NCBI GenBank assembly: GCA_021613535.1
Contig: CP075492.1
Coordinates: forward strand, 17,608,001 to 17,672,000
DNA: 64,000 nt
Direction: 5' to 3'
Source of the DNA: Adineta vaga
Taxonomy: Eukaryota > Rotifera
Of this stretch, positions 1-11,505 are shown in pieces. Position numbers and translations under genes: made by a program. The first letter of the stretch is position 1. Each line of letters starts with the position of its first letter. Under the pieces are notes generated by a model. It was not told where the DNA came from. It did no database searches and worked only from the letters and a program-made list of their open reading frames with translations.

Positions 1-639
1 TTTCGTAAAAGTAAGATGACGAAGATTTGGTATATATGATAACATATTTGAAATAGAAGGGAAAAACCATTCATGATTAATAACAAGAGATTCTAAATTA
101 CTGATTTGTTTATTTGGATTAAAAGATGCGAATTGAGATGATGCTAAATGATTATCGATTGATAATTTGAAATGTTTCAATGTTCGTAAAGTGAATATTT
201 CATAATAAATTTCAGGATAATTGATGTTGCAATGTAATATTTCGATTGTTAATGAATTGAGACGAGGTAATGATTGTAAATTTGAAAGAAATAAAAGAAG
301 TTTTTTTGAATTAATTGAACTAATACGAAGGGATTCGAGACAAATAAATAATGAATCAATTGGATTTAATGAAAAAGATTCATTTAAATTAAGTGAATAG
401 ATTTGTTGCTTATTAAAACAAAATATTTCATTCAAACAATCATCGTCTAAAGTATTTGACCAAAATTTCATCTTTAATTGAAAGGAAGATGAATTAATTA
501 ATTGTTGAAAACGAGAATTAAGATATGAAAATGTTTGATGTATTTGACAACCATCAAGATAATTGAAAATTTCATAAAAAAGTTCATTGGGGAAATCTTC
601 AATTGAACATCGACATAAAGAAATCATTTTCTGTTCCAT
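1..639 (-). CDS. F-box/leucine-rich-repeat-like protein, 5' part (runs off window)
   Basis: This frame stays open for 213 codons from an ATG at 639 to the window edge, so the C-terminus is missing. Residues ~11-50 (IEDFPNELFYEIFNYLDGCQ and following) have the shape of an F-box, the motif that binds Skp1 in SCF ubiquitin ligases. After it come Leu/Ile/Asn-rich segments (LNSLTIEILH, LRTLKHFKLS, ISNLESLVI) like the irregular LRRs of F-box proteins. F-box/LRR families are large in bdelloids. The likely role, inferred only, is a substrate adaptor for ubiquitination. No stop or frameshift interrupts the visible part. The start is the first ATG of the frame and directly precedes the F-box. Confidence 0.7.
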   Translation of the reverse strand, partial: MEQKMISLCRCSIEDFPNELFYEIFNYLDGCQIHQTFSYLNSRFQQLINSSSFQLKMKFWSNTLDDDCLNEIFCFNKQQIYSLNLNESFSLNPIDSLFICLESLRISSINSKKLLLFLSNLQSLPRLNSLTIEILHCNINYPEIYYEIFTLRTLKHFKLSIDNHLASSQFASFNPNKQISNLESLVINHEWFFPSISNMLSYIPNLRHLTFTK

Positions 640-842
640 GTTTATATGAAGATACATTTCTATTATTTGACATTATTTATAGAAACAAGTTAACCGATAA
701 TAATGACGGACGACGACGACGGTAGACGAAACGGAAAATGTGAGAAAAAAACGCGACTGGTATGACAAGTACGTTTATCCTGAAGATGTCGTAGGCGATT
801 GATGTTTCTTTCCTTTGGTTAGTCATCTCTTGCATGTAGTTT

Positions 843-935
843 GCGGGTGTGGGTGTGGTTATATGCTCACTGTCAGCGCCCATACCTACTACAACCACAC
901 ACTGACCGACACCTAACCTACACCCACACCCTCAT
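843..935. repeat. Telomere-like mini-element
   Basis: The left end is GGGTGTGGGTGTGG and the right end is CACCCACACCCTCA, with ~60 bp of unrelated sequence between. The ends are inverted and resemble TGTGGG units. Similar structures recur across the window. The remainder of 640-1081 holds no gene I can support. Confidence 0.55.
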
Positions 936-1081
936 TTTCAATTATGATAATTTTTTTTTACATATTTCATAACTTTCATGTATATTTATTTATTTTACTT
1001 AAAAATCAAGAAAATAAGGATAAATCAGTGTAATCATAGATGTCTCTCTAGATATTTTTAGTTAAAAAGTGATCTACTCAT

Positions 1082-1510
1082 TTAATACCGACAACAGCAT
1101 TTTTCCCCTTTGCAACAAAGACCATGTCAAACACGACGTCGGGCGCATAGGTTGCGGCATTCATCGGTACGACAGTGTGGTCGAGCTCGCGGCATACGAC
1201 GAACACGTGGACTATGATCATCATTAATCGATGTTGCTATTTCAAAGTTGTCTTGTGATTGTATCGTTTCTAAAATCAAATAAAGTATACATATATATTT
1301 ATGATTAAGCGCGTTCTAATAAATACGTTATAAGCAAATACGAAGAAAACTCTTTCATCGTTATAATTACTATTATCGTTAAAATCCCAGTACAACTTCA
1401 ATTTATGTCTACAAAATGCTCAATACAGAACTGAACATACCTGTTTCTAATACAACTGACATAACAATACCAATAATGTAGAAGAAAACGAGAAGATATT
1501 TAAGTTGCAT
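1082..1510 (-). pseudogene. Defensin-like secreted peptide with in-frame TGA
   Basis: Two exons are predicted: 1441-1510 (ATG; hydrophobic signal peptide MQLKYLLVFFYIIGIVMS) and 1082-1269. The 171-bp intron starts GTATGT and ends TTTTAG, and both sides are phase 1. Exon 2 encodes an acidic pro-segment, an RVRR furin-type site, and an Arg-rich Cys motif CxxxC. It then reaches a TGA at 1127-1129. Reading on in the same frame gives 14 more residues with GLCC and KCCCRY, then TAA. CxxxC...GxC...CxC is the cysteine layout of CS-alpha-beta defensins, cationic antimicrobial peptides that disrupt microbial membranes. The TGA removes four or more of the cysteines needed for the fold. It could be a nonsense mutation, readthrough, or selenocysteine; I see no SECIS element. 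Pseudogene is the default reading. Confidence 0.5.
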
Positions 1511-1562
1511 GTTGATAAATGATAGTTTGCCGATTGCAACGTGCTTAGTGTTAGAGCGAAAG

Positions 1563-1577
1563 CCTTATATATATACT
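1563..1577 (-). promoter_or_regulatory. TATA-like element upstream of the peptide gene
   Basis: A TATATATATAAGG-type string on the minus strand lies ~55 bp upstream of the ATG at 1510, a plausible TATA distance. Beyond it, 1578-2086 shows no gene or repeat I can support. Confidence 0.3.
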
Positions 1578-2086
1578 AGTTCCTAATGATATCATATCGC
1601 AAAAAACGAAAAAAAATTTCCCACTTCATTGAAGTATCTTATTTTATGAGTCATCATACAATTTGTTCTATTTACACTAGTGGGAGGTTCCCATCGTCAG
1701 GCAAACAGACATTTTGACATTAATAAAAAATGGCGAGCACTATAATAAACGTTCTTTATATATTGATTTTTTTTGAGTCAACAATAAAAAAACAGAAGAT
1801 TATTTATGTCTGATTATTATTTAAGCAATAAAAATTATATTTGATTATTCAAGAACAAAACTTTTATCCTTTCAACACAGAACGGTTTCAGTAATATTTT
1901 GCGTTCTGTCGTCGGCTAAGTCGACGAATATCATATGGTGTGTTCGAGGAGAAAAGAGAAGACGTCTGATCTAAAAGATATAACGATAGTCATCTATATT
2001 TTGTTGCGTACGCGATGCTTGTTCATTTTTTTGTTGAGGCTCAATCGTATTGCCGATAGTGTATCTCATTATAGTTTATTTTTTTC

Positions 2087-3590
2087 TTATTTATTTGAAG
2101 TAAGATGATATTTTTCAAAACAATCAGGAAAACAAAGAGCTGGAGTTTCTTTACAAGTTTTACAACAATACATAGTCATTTTTCGATCACCATTCTTGTA
2201 ACACATCACACATCGTCTCTGAAGATGACGATTTGATTGAGGACTGATATAATTTTTACCTAAAACGATTTCTAGTCATATAGTAAATGCACTTGAGTGC
2301 CTGTCATATCTCAGTGATAATATCACTGGGATTTATCTACCTATATAACTATCGGATAGGTAGGTGGGTAGATTGATACATAGACCTATGCGCAGATAAA
2401 TGAATACTGGAGTATATGGTCAGGTAGATAGATAGCTAATACACAGATAGTTGCGTATATGATAAGGTAGATGAATGATCGAGTGTAGGGTTAGATGGTT
2501 AAATGGATGGATAGATAGATAGATAGATACATAGCACAATATATGGATAGATAATGTGAGGGGAGTGAGTTTATTGCATGATGAGAATGAGATGGAACAC
2601 ACACACACAAGTAGAAGATACTGCTTTTATATACTATCTGTGATCACATGTACATGACTCAAAGCATCCGATCCATATACACATGACTCATGAATTCCTT
2701 GACTCATGAGTTATCATGGCTGAAGGACATGACAGATAACTCACCCATCTACCTATCTATCTATTTACCTAACTAATCATATCCACAACTATCCATCTAT
2801 GTATCTAACTAACCATATCCATAACTATTCGTCTATCTATCCCTCTGCCTACCCATGTACCCTTCTATCTATGTATCGATCTACACAGCTATCTCCCTGA
2901 GAGGTATACAGCTAGATAAATCCCAGTGATAATATCACTGAGATATAACATGTATTGCTACGATCAGTAGAATTTGTCGAACTAGATCGTTTTTGTTTTG
3001 GTGTAATGATTCTTTCTGATGTTCGTACTATTCCTGTTGTTTCCATTGTATCTTGTACATAACTAGGACACAAAATATTTTTTTAATCTAATTAGATTAG
3101 CTCCTACTTCTTCAAAAAATCTTCCAATGTACTGTTTGGATTCTGCTCTTTGTATATGATATACGAATTGTATAAAAGCCGAGTAAAAAAGTGAATACCT
3201 AATTTGACAAACCATCTATACGTTTTTCTATTGATGAATGTATGATGTAAAGCACTATCAGACAAATCCACACCACCCATATTTCTGCTGTATTCAATGA
3301 TACTATTAGGTTTTAGAATATTTTTCTTTACGCCACCTGCAATGAAAATGTGTCAGTTATTCCAATGAAAGACATATGATACTACCTTTTTCATATCGTT
3401 CTAATGGTGATTTCCCAGCAACACCTTTCGAATCAATAACGAAGATTTCTTTTTCACTGGATGCTTTCTTATCTTGAAACTTCACAAGAAGAAGGTCGCC
3501 ACTTCTCACAAATGCAGAATCAGGTGCATTCAGTTTTTTCTCCGCCAGTTCTTTAGGAACTCCTGAATATAAATGAAAAAAATTCATCAT
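2087..3590 (-). pseudogene. piggyBac transposase relic (C-terminal half)
   Basis: Minus-strand blocks match the C-terminal half of piggyBac transposases. The block at 3357-3590 contains the SGDLLLVKFQDKK region. The block at 3120-3345 contains the family signature NMGGVDLSD followed by TYRWFVKLGIHFF. The block at 2087-2270 is the C-terminal zinc ribbon (CVMCYKNG, YCCKTCKETPALC, CFEKYH) ending in TAA. A stop and frameshift lie near 3118, and a 640-bp element interrupts the frame before the zinc ribbon. The N-terminal part carrying the first catalytic aspartates is not found upstream. This is an inactive, 5'-truncated copy. In a working element it would catalyse cut-and-paste transposition at TTAA sites. 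Confidence 0.8.
2306..2946. mobile_element. 641-bp TIR element inserted in the piggyBac relic
   Basis: The ends form 33-bp terminal inverted repeats (2306-2338 and 2914-2946) with one mismatch, built around the near-palindrome GTGATAATATCAC. The interior is GATA/CTAT tetranucleotide repeat plus CATGACTCA-type palindromes, with no coding capacity. It looks like a non-autonomous (MITE-like) element that interrupted the transposase reading frame. A target-site duplication was not clear. Confidence 0.7.
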
Positions 3591-3768
3591 TACTTATGAA
3601 TATTATTCGATCTTTTTCTACTACAAGATTTTTACTATATTATTCTATGGCTTCGTCGTCTTCATCTAACAAACGTTCAATTGATGATGTTGAATCATCA
3701 AAGGAAAATATTCCATTAGATAAAAAATGAATTTAGAATAGACTTCATTTCAATCTAAAATTACTGAT

Positions 3769-4209
3769 ATGTTCAAGAAGAACAATTTGACCGCACCTTC
3801 TCAACTTCTAGGTAAAAGATTTTAGATACGAAATAAGCTAAAATCAGAATAACTCTTCTTTGTGAGACTTTGTTCATAAAGGACGTATACAATTTCACAT
3901 AAAACTTAGAACATTTTCTTCGTAGATTTGGTTGATCAAATTAATAAACACGTCATCAATCGGCGTGGCAAAGATCATCGAAAAGAACTGTACAAAAATC
4001 TATCTTGGTATCTTGATCGTCGTCGTGTACGTAGTCCTGGTCAGACCTATGTATTTCCTGCTGAATTCAACGATATTATTCGAAAAGAATATCCAGATGG
4101 TGTGCGAGATTACGAACACATAAAAGCTATCAAAAATGGCAAACTTGTCGTAGTCGAGGAGGAAGATAAATGTTATGTTCAATTAGCTGACTTTTGCAAA
4201 AAATTCTAG
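3769..4209 (+). CDS. Small two-exon protein of unknown function
   Basis: Exon 1 is 3769-3811 (ATG, ends CTAG|GTAAAAG) and exon 2 is 3926-4209 (after TTCGTAG, ends TAG). The phase-1 junction is consistent and gives 108 aa. The protein is basic and soluble, with segments NKHVINRRGKDHRKELYKNL, RSPGQTYVFPAEFNDII and KLVVVEEEDKCYVQLADFCK. I see no signal peptide or membrane segment and do not recognise the family. A separate short ATG frame at 3648-3731 (MASSSSSNKRSIDDV...) lies just upstream on the same strand. It may be an alternative first exon, but no donor site connects it cleanly. Confidence 0.45.
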
Positions 4210-4261
4210 TTGCCAGGCATGTGTGTTATTGTGAGTAGCTGCCTAATTCGACTTATAATAT

Positions 4262-4350
4262 AAATGGATTTTCATTCTTATATATATAAATCTATCAACA
4301 GATATAGACATAGATATAGATATACACCTATAGATATGGATATATATATA
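4262..4350. repeat. (TATAGA/TA)n simple repeat
   Basis: Imperfect TAGATATAGACATAGATATA units with TA runs, just downstream of the small gene. Confidence 0.6.
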
Positions 4351-4384
4351 TACCTCACCCATGTTAAGTTAGGAATATAGGAAT

Positions 4385-4436
4385 AGGGTGGATGAGTGTG
4401 TTAGTATTACATCTGTCTAACACCCACACCCTCAAA
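4385..4436. repeat. Telomere-like mini-element
   Basis: GGGTGGATGAGTGTG at the left and CACCCACACCCTCAAAA at the right enclose ~25 bp. It is one of the dispersed family whose right end reads CACACCCTCAA. Confidence 0.45.
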
Positions 4437-4679
4437 ATCCGATTAAATTCAATACATTAGAAAGATAAAACATCATGAAGCAAAAGCAATCTCTTTCAAT
4501 GTATAAAAACAATATGGAAAAGCGTGTCTTTTCATTGATTATATGCGATATACGTTCACGAATAGGATTATGACACATTTTGAACACATCACACATGCAA
4601 CTGAAACCAAAAAAAGTTTTCTCTTACTCAAACGAGCCAAAGTATCTCATAGTCTCATTTTGCAGTACATTGAAAAAGT

Positions 4680-4930
4680 CATTTAAAGCCTTCACTAGTA
4701 AGAAAATCATTAATTAGTAAGTTTTACTGTTCTCACTTATTCTGATATGGTATCCAAGATAGTGCATGGACAGATCTTATCGACTATTATCTTGATCTAG
4801 TGTTCAGGAACATAAAAGTAGTCATTGAGTAAATTCATTAGTAAGGAGTTACTATTTAGTAATTTTTATCATTATAATAGATCCGAATATAGTATCGACA
4901 GAGCTTATTATCTGTGGAGTTCATTGCTGG
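4680..4930. repeat. Decayed copy of the 9.4-kb transposon's terminal repeat
   Basis: The stretch AGTAAATTCATTAGTAA..GTTACTATTTAGT, followed by a TTTTTA[TC]CA.TATA block, matches the right terminal repeat near 31676-31722 almost position for position. The preceding AGATCTTATCGA...ATCTTG..CTAGTGTTCAG resembles 31601-31632. It is degraded and has no internal genes. The rest of 4440-5600 is AT-rich with no gene I can support. Confidence 0.5.
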
Positions 4931-5600
4931 TATACATTAATATGGATGTTTTGGTTGCCTCGAAATATTCAATGGGAAGTTGTATAATATGTCTTTTATG
5001 AAACTGAAATGTTCACTGTGTAGAGTGGGATACTTGAATAGTTGAATTCAAGTTTCGAGTTTGACACTACTGAGTGTTAAACGAGTCAGTCTTAACGAGC
5101 GTTATTTATTGATTTTATGTCGATTAAAAATCCGATTTTTCTTTTCTTTTTCCACTGATAGCACCATAGTCGATTTATTTTTCTTTCGATTAAGAAAGAT
5201 TAAATAATTTTTTAAGAAAAATACTTTTGTATAAGAAAGAAATATTTTTCTTTTTCTTGATAGAATAGAAAATATTATTGATTATCGTTACTTCTTATTA
5301 CTTTGGAAATATCGATAATAATTTATATATAATTAAATCTCTTTTATATAAATTACATCAAATAGAGTTGTTCATCATATTAAAACATCTTGAGAATAGA
5401 TGTAACGAATAATAGAAGTGTATTCTTTATCTTTTATTTTTATTTTTTTGAAATTTGATATTTTTTCGTAGGTATCTAAATATTTAATATGATTTGTTTT
5501 TCGTTCGATAAGACTGAATATACAAATTTCTTTTTAATTATCCACAAGATTTATATATATATATATACTTGATTTTTCAATATTAAAAATCGATTTTACA

Positions 5601-7950
5601 ATGGCAATAACAATAATAAAGTGGTGTTTTATTTTTCTTTTAATAGGTTTGTTTTTTCAAATTCTATATATAAAATAATTCTCTCGTTAATATAATTTTA
5701 TGCAATAGTTGAAATAAATGGTCAATTATGTCGTAATACAAATGCCTATGATCGTTGTTCAATAAATAGTGCTTGTGGATGTTTTCCTACAGTTAATGAT
5801 AATAGTTCTGGTATTTGTGCTTTTCTTTGGAAATCCTGTTCTCAACTTCTTCCATGTCAATCTTCACAAGATTGTTCAAATATCGATGATGTATGTGTTC
5901 ATCATTCTCGATGTAGTCAATCTCCTGTATGTTATCCATCATCAATGATGAATGATAAAATTTGTCCATCATTTCCAATTCGTAAGTAATAAACAAATAA
6001 CGTTCGTCATCGTGACTCACTTGACCCTTGACTGTGTAACAAAGAACTAGTTTTCTGTTTCAATGATAATACGACCTAGCCTAGCATCTTTTTGTAGGAA
6101 GAAACAAATCCAATTTTCTTCAAATTTAAATTATGACTTTTGAAACAAAATTCAATTCAACGACTCGTGTCTATTCTCCAAATACGCTTCATGAGGATTG
6201 TTGGATAGCCGGAAAAACACCTATGTCAGGGCTTTTGGATGCCGCGAAGTTGCGCGACTTGAAGATCCATGCATACCTCTGAAATGCGCCTTACGAGGAC
6301 ATATGAATAATACCACGAAAATGCGCGATAATATGTGTTTGACCTTTGACCCTGACACAAACACACATACAATCAACTTTATTTCATGCGATCTTTCTTA
6401 TAATCGAGGGAATAACTATAAGGTTAAAGAAATAAGAAGTTTAGTATATTATCCTGTTGACTTTCTTTCGTTTCTGAATTCAATCATATAGATTTGTCCT
6501 CGATCTTTCTCGTTTCACTTTTGATATATTAAAATGTTTAATCTGTCTCAAATATGCACACACTCTCTTTTCAGCTTGATCGATGAGTTTGATATAGAAT
6601 CTGACTCAAAGAACTCAAAATATTGAAATATACACTTCAACGTCAACTTTCGATTAACAAATCGTAATACTATGAAATTCTATTGAATCGCGTCTTATTC
6701 TACACATGTGTTCAAAAACTATTTCTGGTAGAACATAAACGAATCGGGATGAAAAAATCCGGTTCCGCCACTCTCCTTTTTCTTTTACATACAGAAGAGT
6801 TATGTATTCATTGATGGCATCAACATTCACAGAACTATCGGATTGAAATTTCATTAACTATCTTGAAAAGTTTAATGATGAAAGATATATAGGAGATAAA
6901 CAGTTGTTGTTCTTTACATCGAAATTTTCTTTTGAATTTAGAATCTTCTTCTACTTTATCAACAACAACAATGAAAACAAATCCAAGTAAATATTTGTTC
7001 AAAATTGAATCGAATTTCACATTGAAACATATTTTCTTTTTTTAGAAACAATATTTCAAGAAGAAGGGAAGATTGTTGCTGGAGGAAATAGAGATGGAGA
7101 TCAATTGAATCAACTCAATCATCCCCTTGGAATCTTTGTTGATCAAAATAAAACTATTTTCATTGCTGATTATGACAATCATCGTATTGTTCAATGGAAA
7201 TTTAATCAGAAACAAGGAAATATCATTGCTGGGGGAAATGGAAGAGGAGATAGATTGGATCAATTGAATCTTCCATCAGATTTGATTGTTGATCAACAGA
7301 ATCATTCGATTATCATTGCTGATCAACAGAATAATCGAGTAATACGATGGTCAACAAATCAAAAACAAGATATTCTCATTGAAAATATTTATTGTTCGGG
7401 TTTAACGATCGATCAACATGGATTTCTTTATGCTTCTGATTCACAGAAGAATGAAGTGAGAAAATGGAATTTAGAAAAGATTAAGGAAAATCCAGAAGGA
7501 ATATTAGTGGCTGGTGGAAATGGACAAGGAAATCAACGAAATCAACTCAGCTCTCCTACTTACATCTTTGTTGATAAAGATCAATCGATTTATATTTCAG
7601 ATTGGAATAACCATCGTGTGATGAAATGGTTGAAAAATGCAAAGGAAGGAATTCTTGTTGCTGGTGGAAATGGTCAAGGAAATAAACTCAATCAATTGGA
7701 TCGACCTACAGGATTATTTGTTGATGAATGGAATCAAATCTATGTGGCAGATGGAGCGAATCATCGAATAATGCGATGGTGTGAAGAAGATCGAAAAGGT
7801 GAAATTATTGCTGGTGGAAATGGTTGGGCAAGTGAATTAAATCAATTGTCTTTTCCTGAAAGTTTATCATTTGATTTGGAAGGAAATCTTTATGTTTCAG
7901 ATTGGGCAAATGATCGAATAATTCGATTTGATAAAATAAATTTCGAATAA
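5601..7950 (+). CDS. Secreted Cys-rich / NHL-repeat protein
   Basis: Four exons are predicted: 5601-5646 (signal peptide MAITIIKWCFIFLLI), 5709-5981, 6942-6986 and 7046-7950. All junctions are phase 1 and the total is 1269 nt (422 aa). Exon 2 encodes an EGF-like Cys-rich module with ~13 Cys. Exon 3 is a short Ser/Thr linker (SSSTLSTTT). Exon 4 encodes about six NHL repeats with the pattern VAGGNGxGNxxNQLxxPxxxFVDxxxxIYxxDxxNHRxMxW, a six-bladed beta-propeller that binds proteins or carbohydrates. The product is predicted to be secreted. Signal peptide, Cys-rich head, Thr linker and NHL propeller form a recurring bdelloid arrangement. Intron 2 is 960 bp and could hide another phase-1 exon. The ligand is unknown. 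Confidence 0.78.
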
Positions 7951-9207
7951 AAACAACAAACGAAATATTTTTCTTCATTAGCTAAAAAGAATAAAGAAAG
8001 AAAGAGAAAAGAAATTAAATAGGATAAATTTACTTGGATTTGATTGTTTGTTATATCTAATGAATCATCAATATTCATTTCAATTAAATGAACAAGAAAT
8101 GTTCGAATTCCGTCGACTGAAAGGAGGGTGATGTGGGGAAAAAGTGATCGAAAAAACGAAAATGTGTTTGTGTGTGTCTGTCGCAGGTCAAATATCTTTA
8201 CGCTATTATACAGTCTGAAAATGTTAATGGGTCTTCATGTCCTATATACTAGGGAAGTACCCATGGGTTATCAAGTCCCGTACTATAGGTGTATTGGTCG
8301 GTTTTGAAGTCACGTGAGAATGTTCCCAGGTTAAATCTACCCCATCGGATCTCTGGTACAGAAATCCGACCGGAAGCTGGCGAATATCGGAAAGTGTTGG
8401 TTTTTCAGGGTTCCGACCGGATTCTTGTACTAAGGATTCCGACGGGATCCAACTGCCGGATTATTCATCCTGGGTTTCTCGAGATGGCGATGGGAATATT
8501 TTCTTTGGTGGAGATTGAAAATGAAATATTCTGAGACTGTTTTGGTTGACTGTAAGGAGGGTTGTAATGAAGCAAACGCTGTCAAGTTGGATGATTTGAG
8601 TATAAAAATTGGAGAATAAGCTTAAATACGGGTAAGTGCAGAGCAGCGAGTCGTGAGGATTTGATGCGTTATAGCGTTTTCCGGGAAATTCAATTTCCAT
8701 CATGGAAATTAGGTCCATTATGGACTTTTGTTTATGCCTGGTATAATGGGCATAGGGTGTGGGTGTGGTGTCTCTTCTTCAGCCTCACCCACACCCTCAA
8801 GACACACCCTCATACACATCTACCCACACCCATATCCACGGTCACACGTTCTATTCTTCATTCTCGGTGGATATGACGAAATAGTTATAAAAACGAATAG
8901 AGAATTTCGGCCTCCATTAATAACTACGAGAGAAGGAGAAGAATGAAGAAAAGAAAAAGTCTTTTATTCAGCGAAAAAAACAACATATATTTCTTTCAAT
9001 GAATGAAATTAGAAAAAGAGAGAATTTCATCATTACAAAAATAACTATAAATTCAACATATTTTTGCAGTTCCTACTGTAATTCCTCTGTTTTTCTTTAA
9101 ATTATCTATGATTCCTTCAAAAGAATTTAAAGAACCTTTGCCGCTTCCTTTCTGTTTTTTACAGACTTTATTGTCGTATTTTAGATACCAACTGATTCGA
9201 AAGAAGA
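7951..9207. other. Intergenic, no supported gene
   Basis: A GC-richer stretch at 8290-8480 has repeated CCGACCGG/GGATTCCGAC words and is probably an old repeat. A telomere-like mini-element lies at 8754-8834. I see no conserved ORF. Confidence 0.4.
8754..8834. repeat. Telomere-like mini-element
   Basis: GGGTGTGGGTGTGG and CACCCACACCCTCAAG lie ~20 bp apart in inverted orientation, followed by further CACACCC and CCCACACCC words. Confidence 0.6.
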
Positions 9208-10695
9208 ATGTCTGTCGTAAAACTCGGCTGTAGACGGTGTTTTCCAGACGGCTGTTGTGGATTCTGCAAACCACCTGTTAAAACAAAAGAAGATATCGCA
9301 AAAGTAGTTTATGTGGCAGCAAACGTCGAAAAAAAGTCACACCCTACGGTTACATTAATTTTTATTCAGGTAAGAGGAATTTCTTCATCTTTCGAATGAA
9401 TCGCTCCGAAGTCATCGAAATTGGTCGAAGAACATTAACTATCTCTTTGATTTTCATCGGACACATCCAAGAAAGATACAGACATCGAATTGAGATTTTT
9501 ATTTGATCTGAATTCAGATAATGCTTTTTTGATCGTCTCTTCGATAGCCGGCTTTTGAATAACTGTGAAGACTTCAAGATCAATATTTAATAATCTTCGA
9601 TGAAACTTGTCACTACTTCTATTTCATTTTTCGGTTCGACTAGGTGTTCGTACATCGGATGACAGTTACACTTGTCCAATGCTTGCAGTTCATTGTCATC
9701 GTCATAAACAAAGCAAAGGAGATATTGCTCAAAATCAACAAACGGCCGCTGTTCAGGGAACACAACGCCTTGCAACTTTACGGGTTTCACAACGTTTAAC
9801 CTCAACCGTAGAATTTAATGGTGAAGAGGAAGTCATTATGATTCCAGTTGAAGATGTAACAACAATTAACTTTAGATCAGAGTTTACAAAAAGTGAACAA
9901 GCTAATATCGAAGAAAAAACTGAACCAACATTTGAGCTACAAGGAAACTGTTGTGATCTTTGTTGCCATAAATTAAGCTTTTGTTGTAATGCAATTCTTA
10001 GTTGTTATTGTTGTAAAAAACCAATCAAAATCGGTCCCGATACTAATACAGCAGCAGTTATAACCGGGCAAGATCCAAATCAATATTCAGATTATATAGA
10101 GGAGGACCTGCCACTTCCTCCAGATGATAGAGATTGCTGTACTCGCTCTTTTGATAGATGTCGTTGTTGGTGTTGTCGAAAACAGAAATTAGTTAAGCTC
10201 ACCAAAAAGAAGAAGGTTGTGGCTGAACGACGAGCACAACGTACAGTTACAATTACAATTGAATATAGTAAATATAGTAATCTTGATACACCTACTCATA
10301 CACGTCTGCTCGGTGGTCAAGATCAGCTAGCCTACTTTAAAGACAAATTCAAACCAGATACACAATTGGAATTCTATTTAGATATGAATACAGAATTTGA
10401 TCAGGCAAATTTTGAGCAAATGAAAAAGCAAGCTGAAGTTCTATGTCGAGCAGTAATGCAACTGAAAGGAATGAAAAATCATTATCCATCATAAGAACAA
10501 TTAGAGATAGTTCTTGATCAGGCTTATTTAAGAGTATTTGGTACAGTATTTGATGAATCAAAATTACAAACGGCATTAGATCAGCTACAAACATTATCAG
10601 GTAATTTTTTGGCTCAAACTTCATCTCAGTTACTGCCGCTACCACAAGCACTTCAGTCACCAGCAATAGAACAAGGTCAAGTCACAACAGCATGA
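9208..10695 (+). pseudogene. Cys-rich cytosolic-type protein, interrupted
   Basis: Exon 1 (9208-9369, ATG) encodes CRRCFPDGCCGFC and ends CAG|GTAAGA. The main exon begins near 9647, after TTCGACTAG, and runs to a TAA at 10492-10494. It has two Cys clusters (CCDLCCHK...CCNAILSCYCC and CCTRSFDRCRCWCCRKQK). It then has a basic stretch KLTKKKKVVAERRAQR and a segment ending FEQMKKQAEVLCRAVMQL. After the TAA the same frame stays open and coding-like for 66 more codons to TGA at 10693-10695 (QLEIVLDQAYLRVFGTVFDE...). The exon 1 donor is phase 0 while the best acceptor needs phase 1, so a frameshift or missing exon is also likely. Clustered Cys suggests metal binding or palmitoylated membrane association. 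I do not recognise the family. Confidence 0.5.
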
Positions 10696-10844
10696 TGAAA
10701 GGAAAAGTTGCAGAACAAAGTGATCAACAAGCTGTTTATCAGCGCCAAAATATTATTTAAATCTGTACGGAACTGAAACTAAGAAAATGCTTTCATTTTT
10801 TGTATCTTGAATAAAAGAAAAACCGTATGACAATTTTTACCTGC

Positions 10845-10866
10845 AAGGGTGTGGGCGGGTGTGGGT
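10845..10866. repeat. Telomere-like tract
   Basis: AGGGTGTGGGCGGGTGTGGG: TGTGGG-type units downstream of the interrupted Cys-rich gene. Confidence 0.5.
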
Positions 10867-11131
10867 AAATCGATGGTTCAATAGATTGACTCGTATGGCT
10901 CGGGTACAAATCAAGCCGCTAGTCTCTACCTTTACTTTTCAGCAATCGACATGTCAGTCGAAATGGCTCTTCAGATGTACCGGAAGAGAATGGGGAAAAT
11001 CGAATGTGCCTGGATGCGGCGAAGAGATCTAGTATTAACCAACGCGTTTGGTGTCTTTTATTTGAAAATAAGTAACACTCCCCAAACAGACGAGATACGC
11101 TGGAAAAAGCGTTTAAACGCTCAGTTGAGAA

Positions 11132-11432
11132 CCCCGATTGTGACCCATTTACGCTCAAATAAAAACGGCGTTTTTAGCGTGTTTCGCGGTTTCACCCTGA
11201 CAAGTTTTTACTTATAGAGTATGCAGACGTCGAAAAAAGCCAGCTTTTGAACCATATAACGCAGCGTTGTTAATCTTGAAAAAAATCATCAGTAAAAGTA
11301 CGGTTTAACCTAAAAAACTGGCTTCTTCCGACGTTTGCACACTCTATAAGTAAAAACTTGTCTGGGTGAAACCGTGAAACACGCTAAAAACGCCGTTTTT
11401 ATTTGAGCGTAGATGGGTCACAATCGGGATTG
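11132..11432. mobile_element. ~300-bp foldback element
   Basis: Inverted arms of ~105 bp (about 11132-11240 and 11318-11432) pair almost base for base. They start CCCGATTGTGACCCAT and include GCTCAAATAAAAACGGCGTT and GTTTTTACTTATAGAGT. A ~75-bp spacer lies between. It has no coding capacity and looks MITE-like. A telomere-like mini-element begins exactly at its right end. Confidence 0.75.
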
Positions 11433-11488
11433 GGTGTGGATGATGGTAGTCGATGCAGCACTTACACCAACCTACCCATACCCTCAAG
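11431..11488. repeat. Telomere-like mini-element
   Basis: TTGGGTGTGGATG at the left and CCTACCCATACCCTCAAG at the right; a slightly diverged member of the dispersed family. Confidence 0.45.
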
Positions 11489-11505
11489 ACGGTTTACAGT
11501 CATAG

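Noticed and set aside
6198-6491. 97-codon frame inside intron 2 of the NHL gene
   Set aside because: No domain, no phase fit with the flanking exons, and composition like the surrounding intron.
8289-8534. 81-codon frame in the GC-richer block
   Set aside because: Made of repeated CCGACCGG/GATTCCG words; looks like repeat sequence and not a gene.
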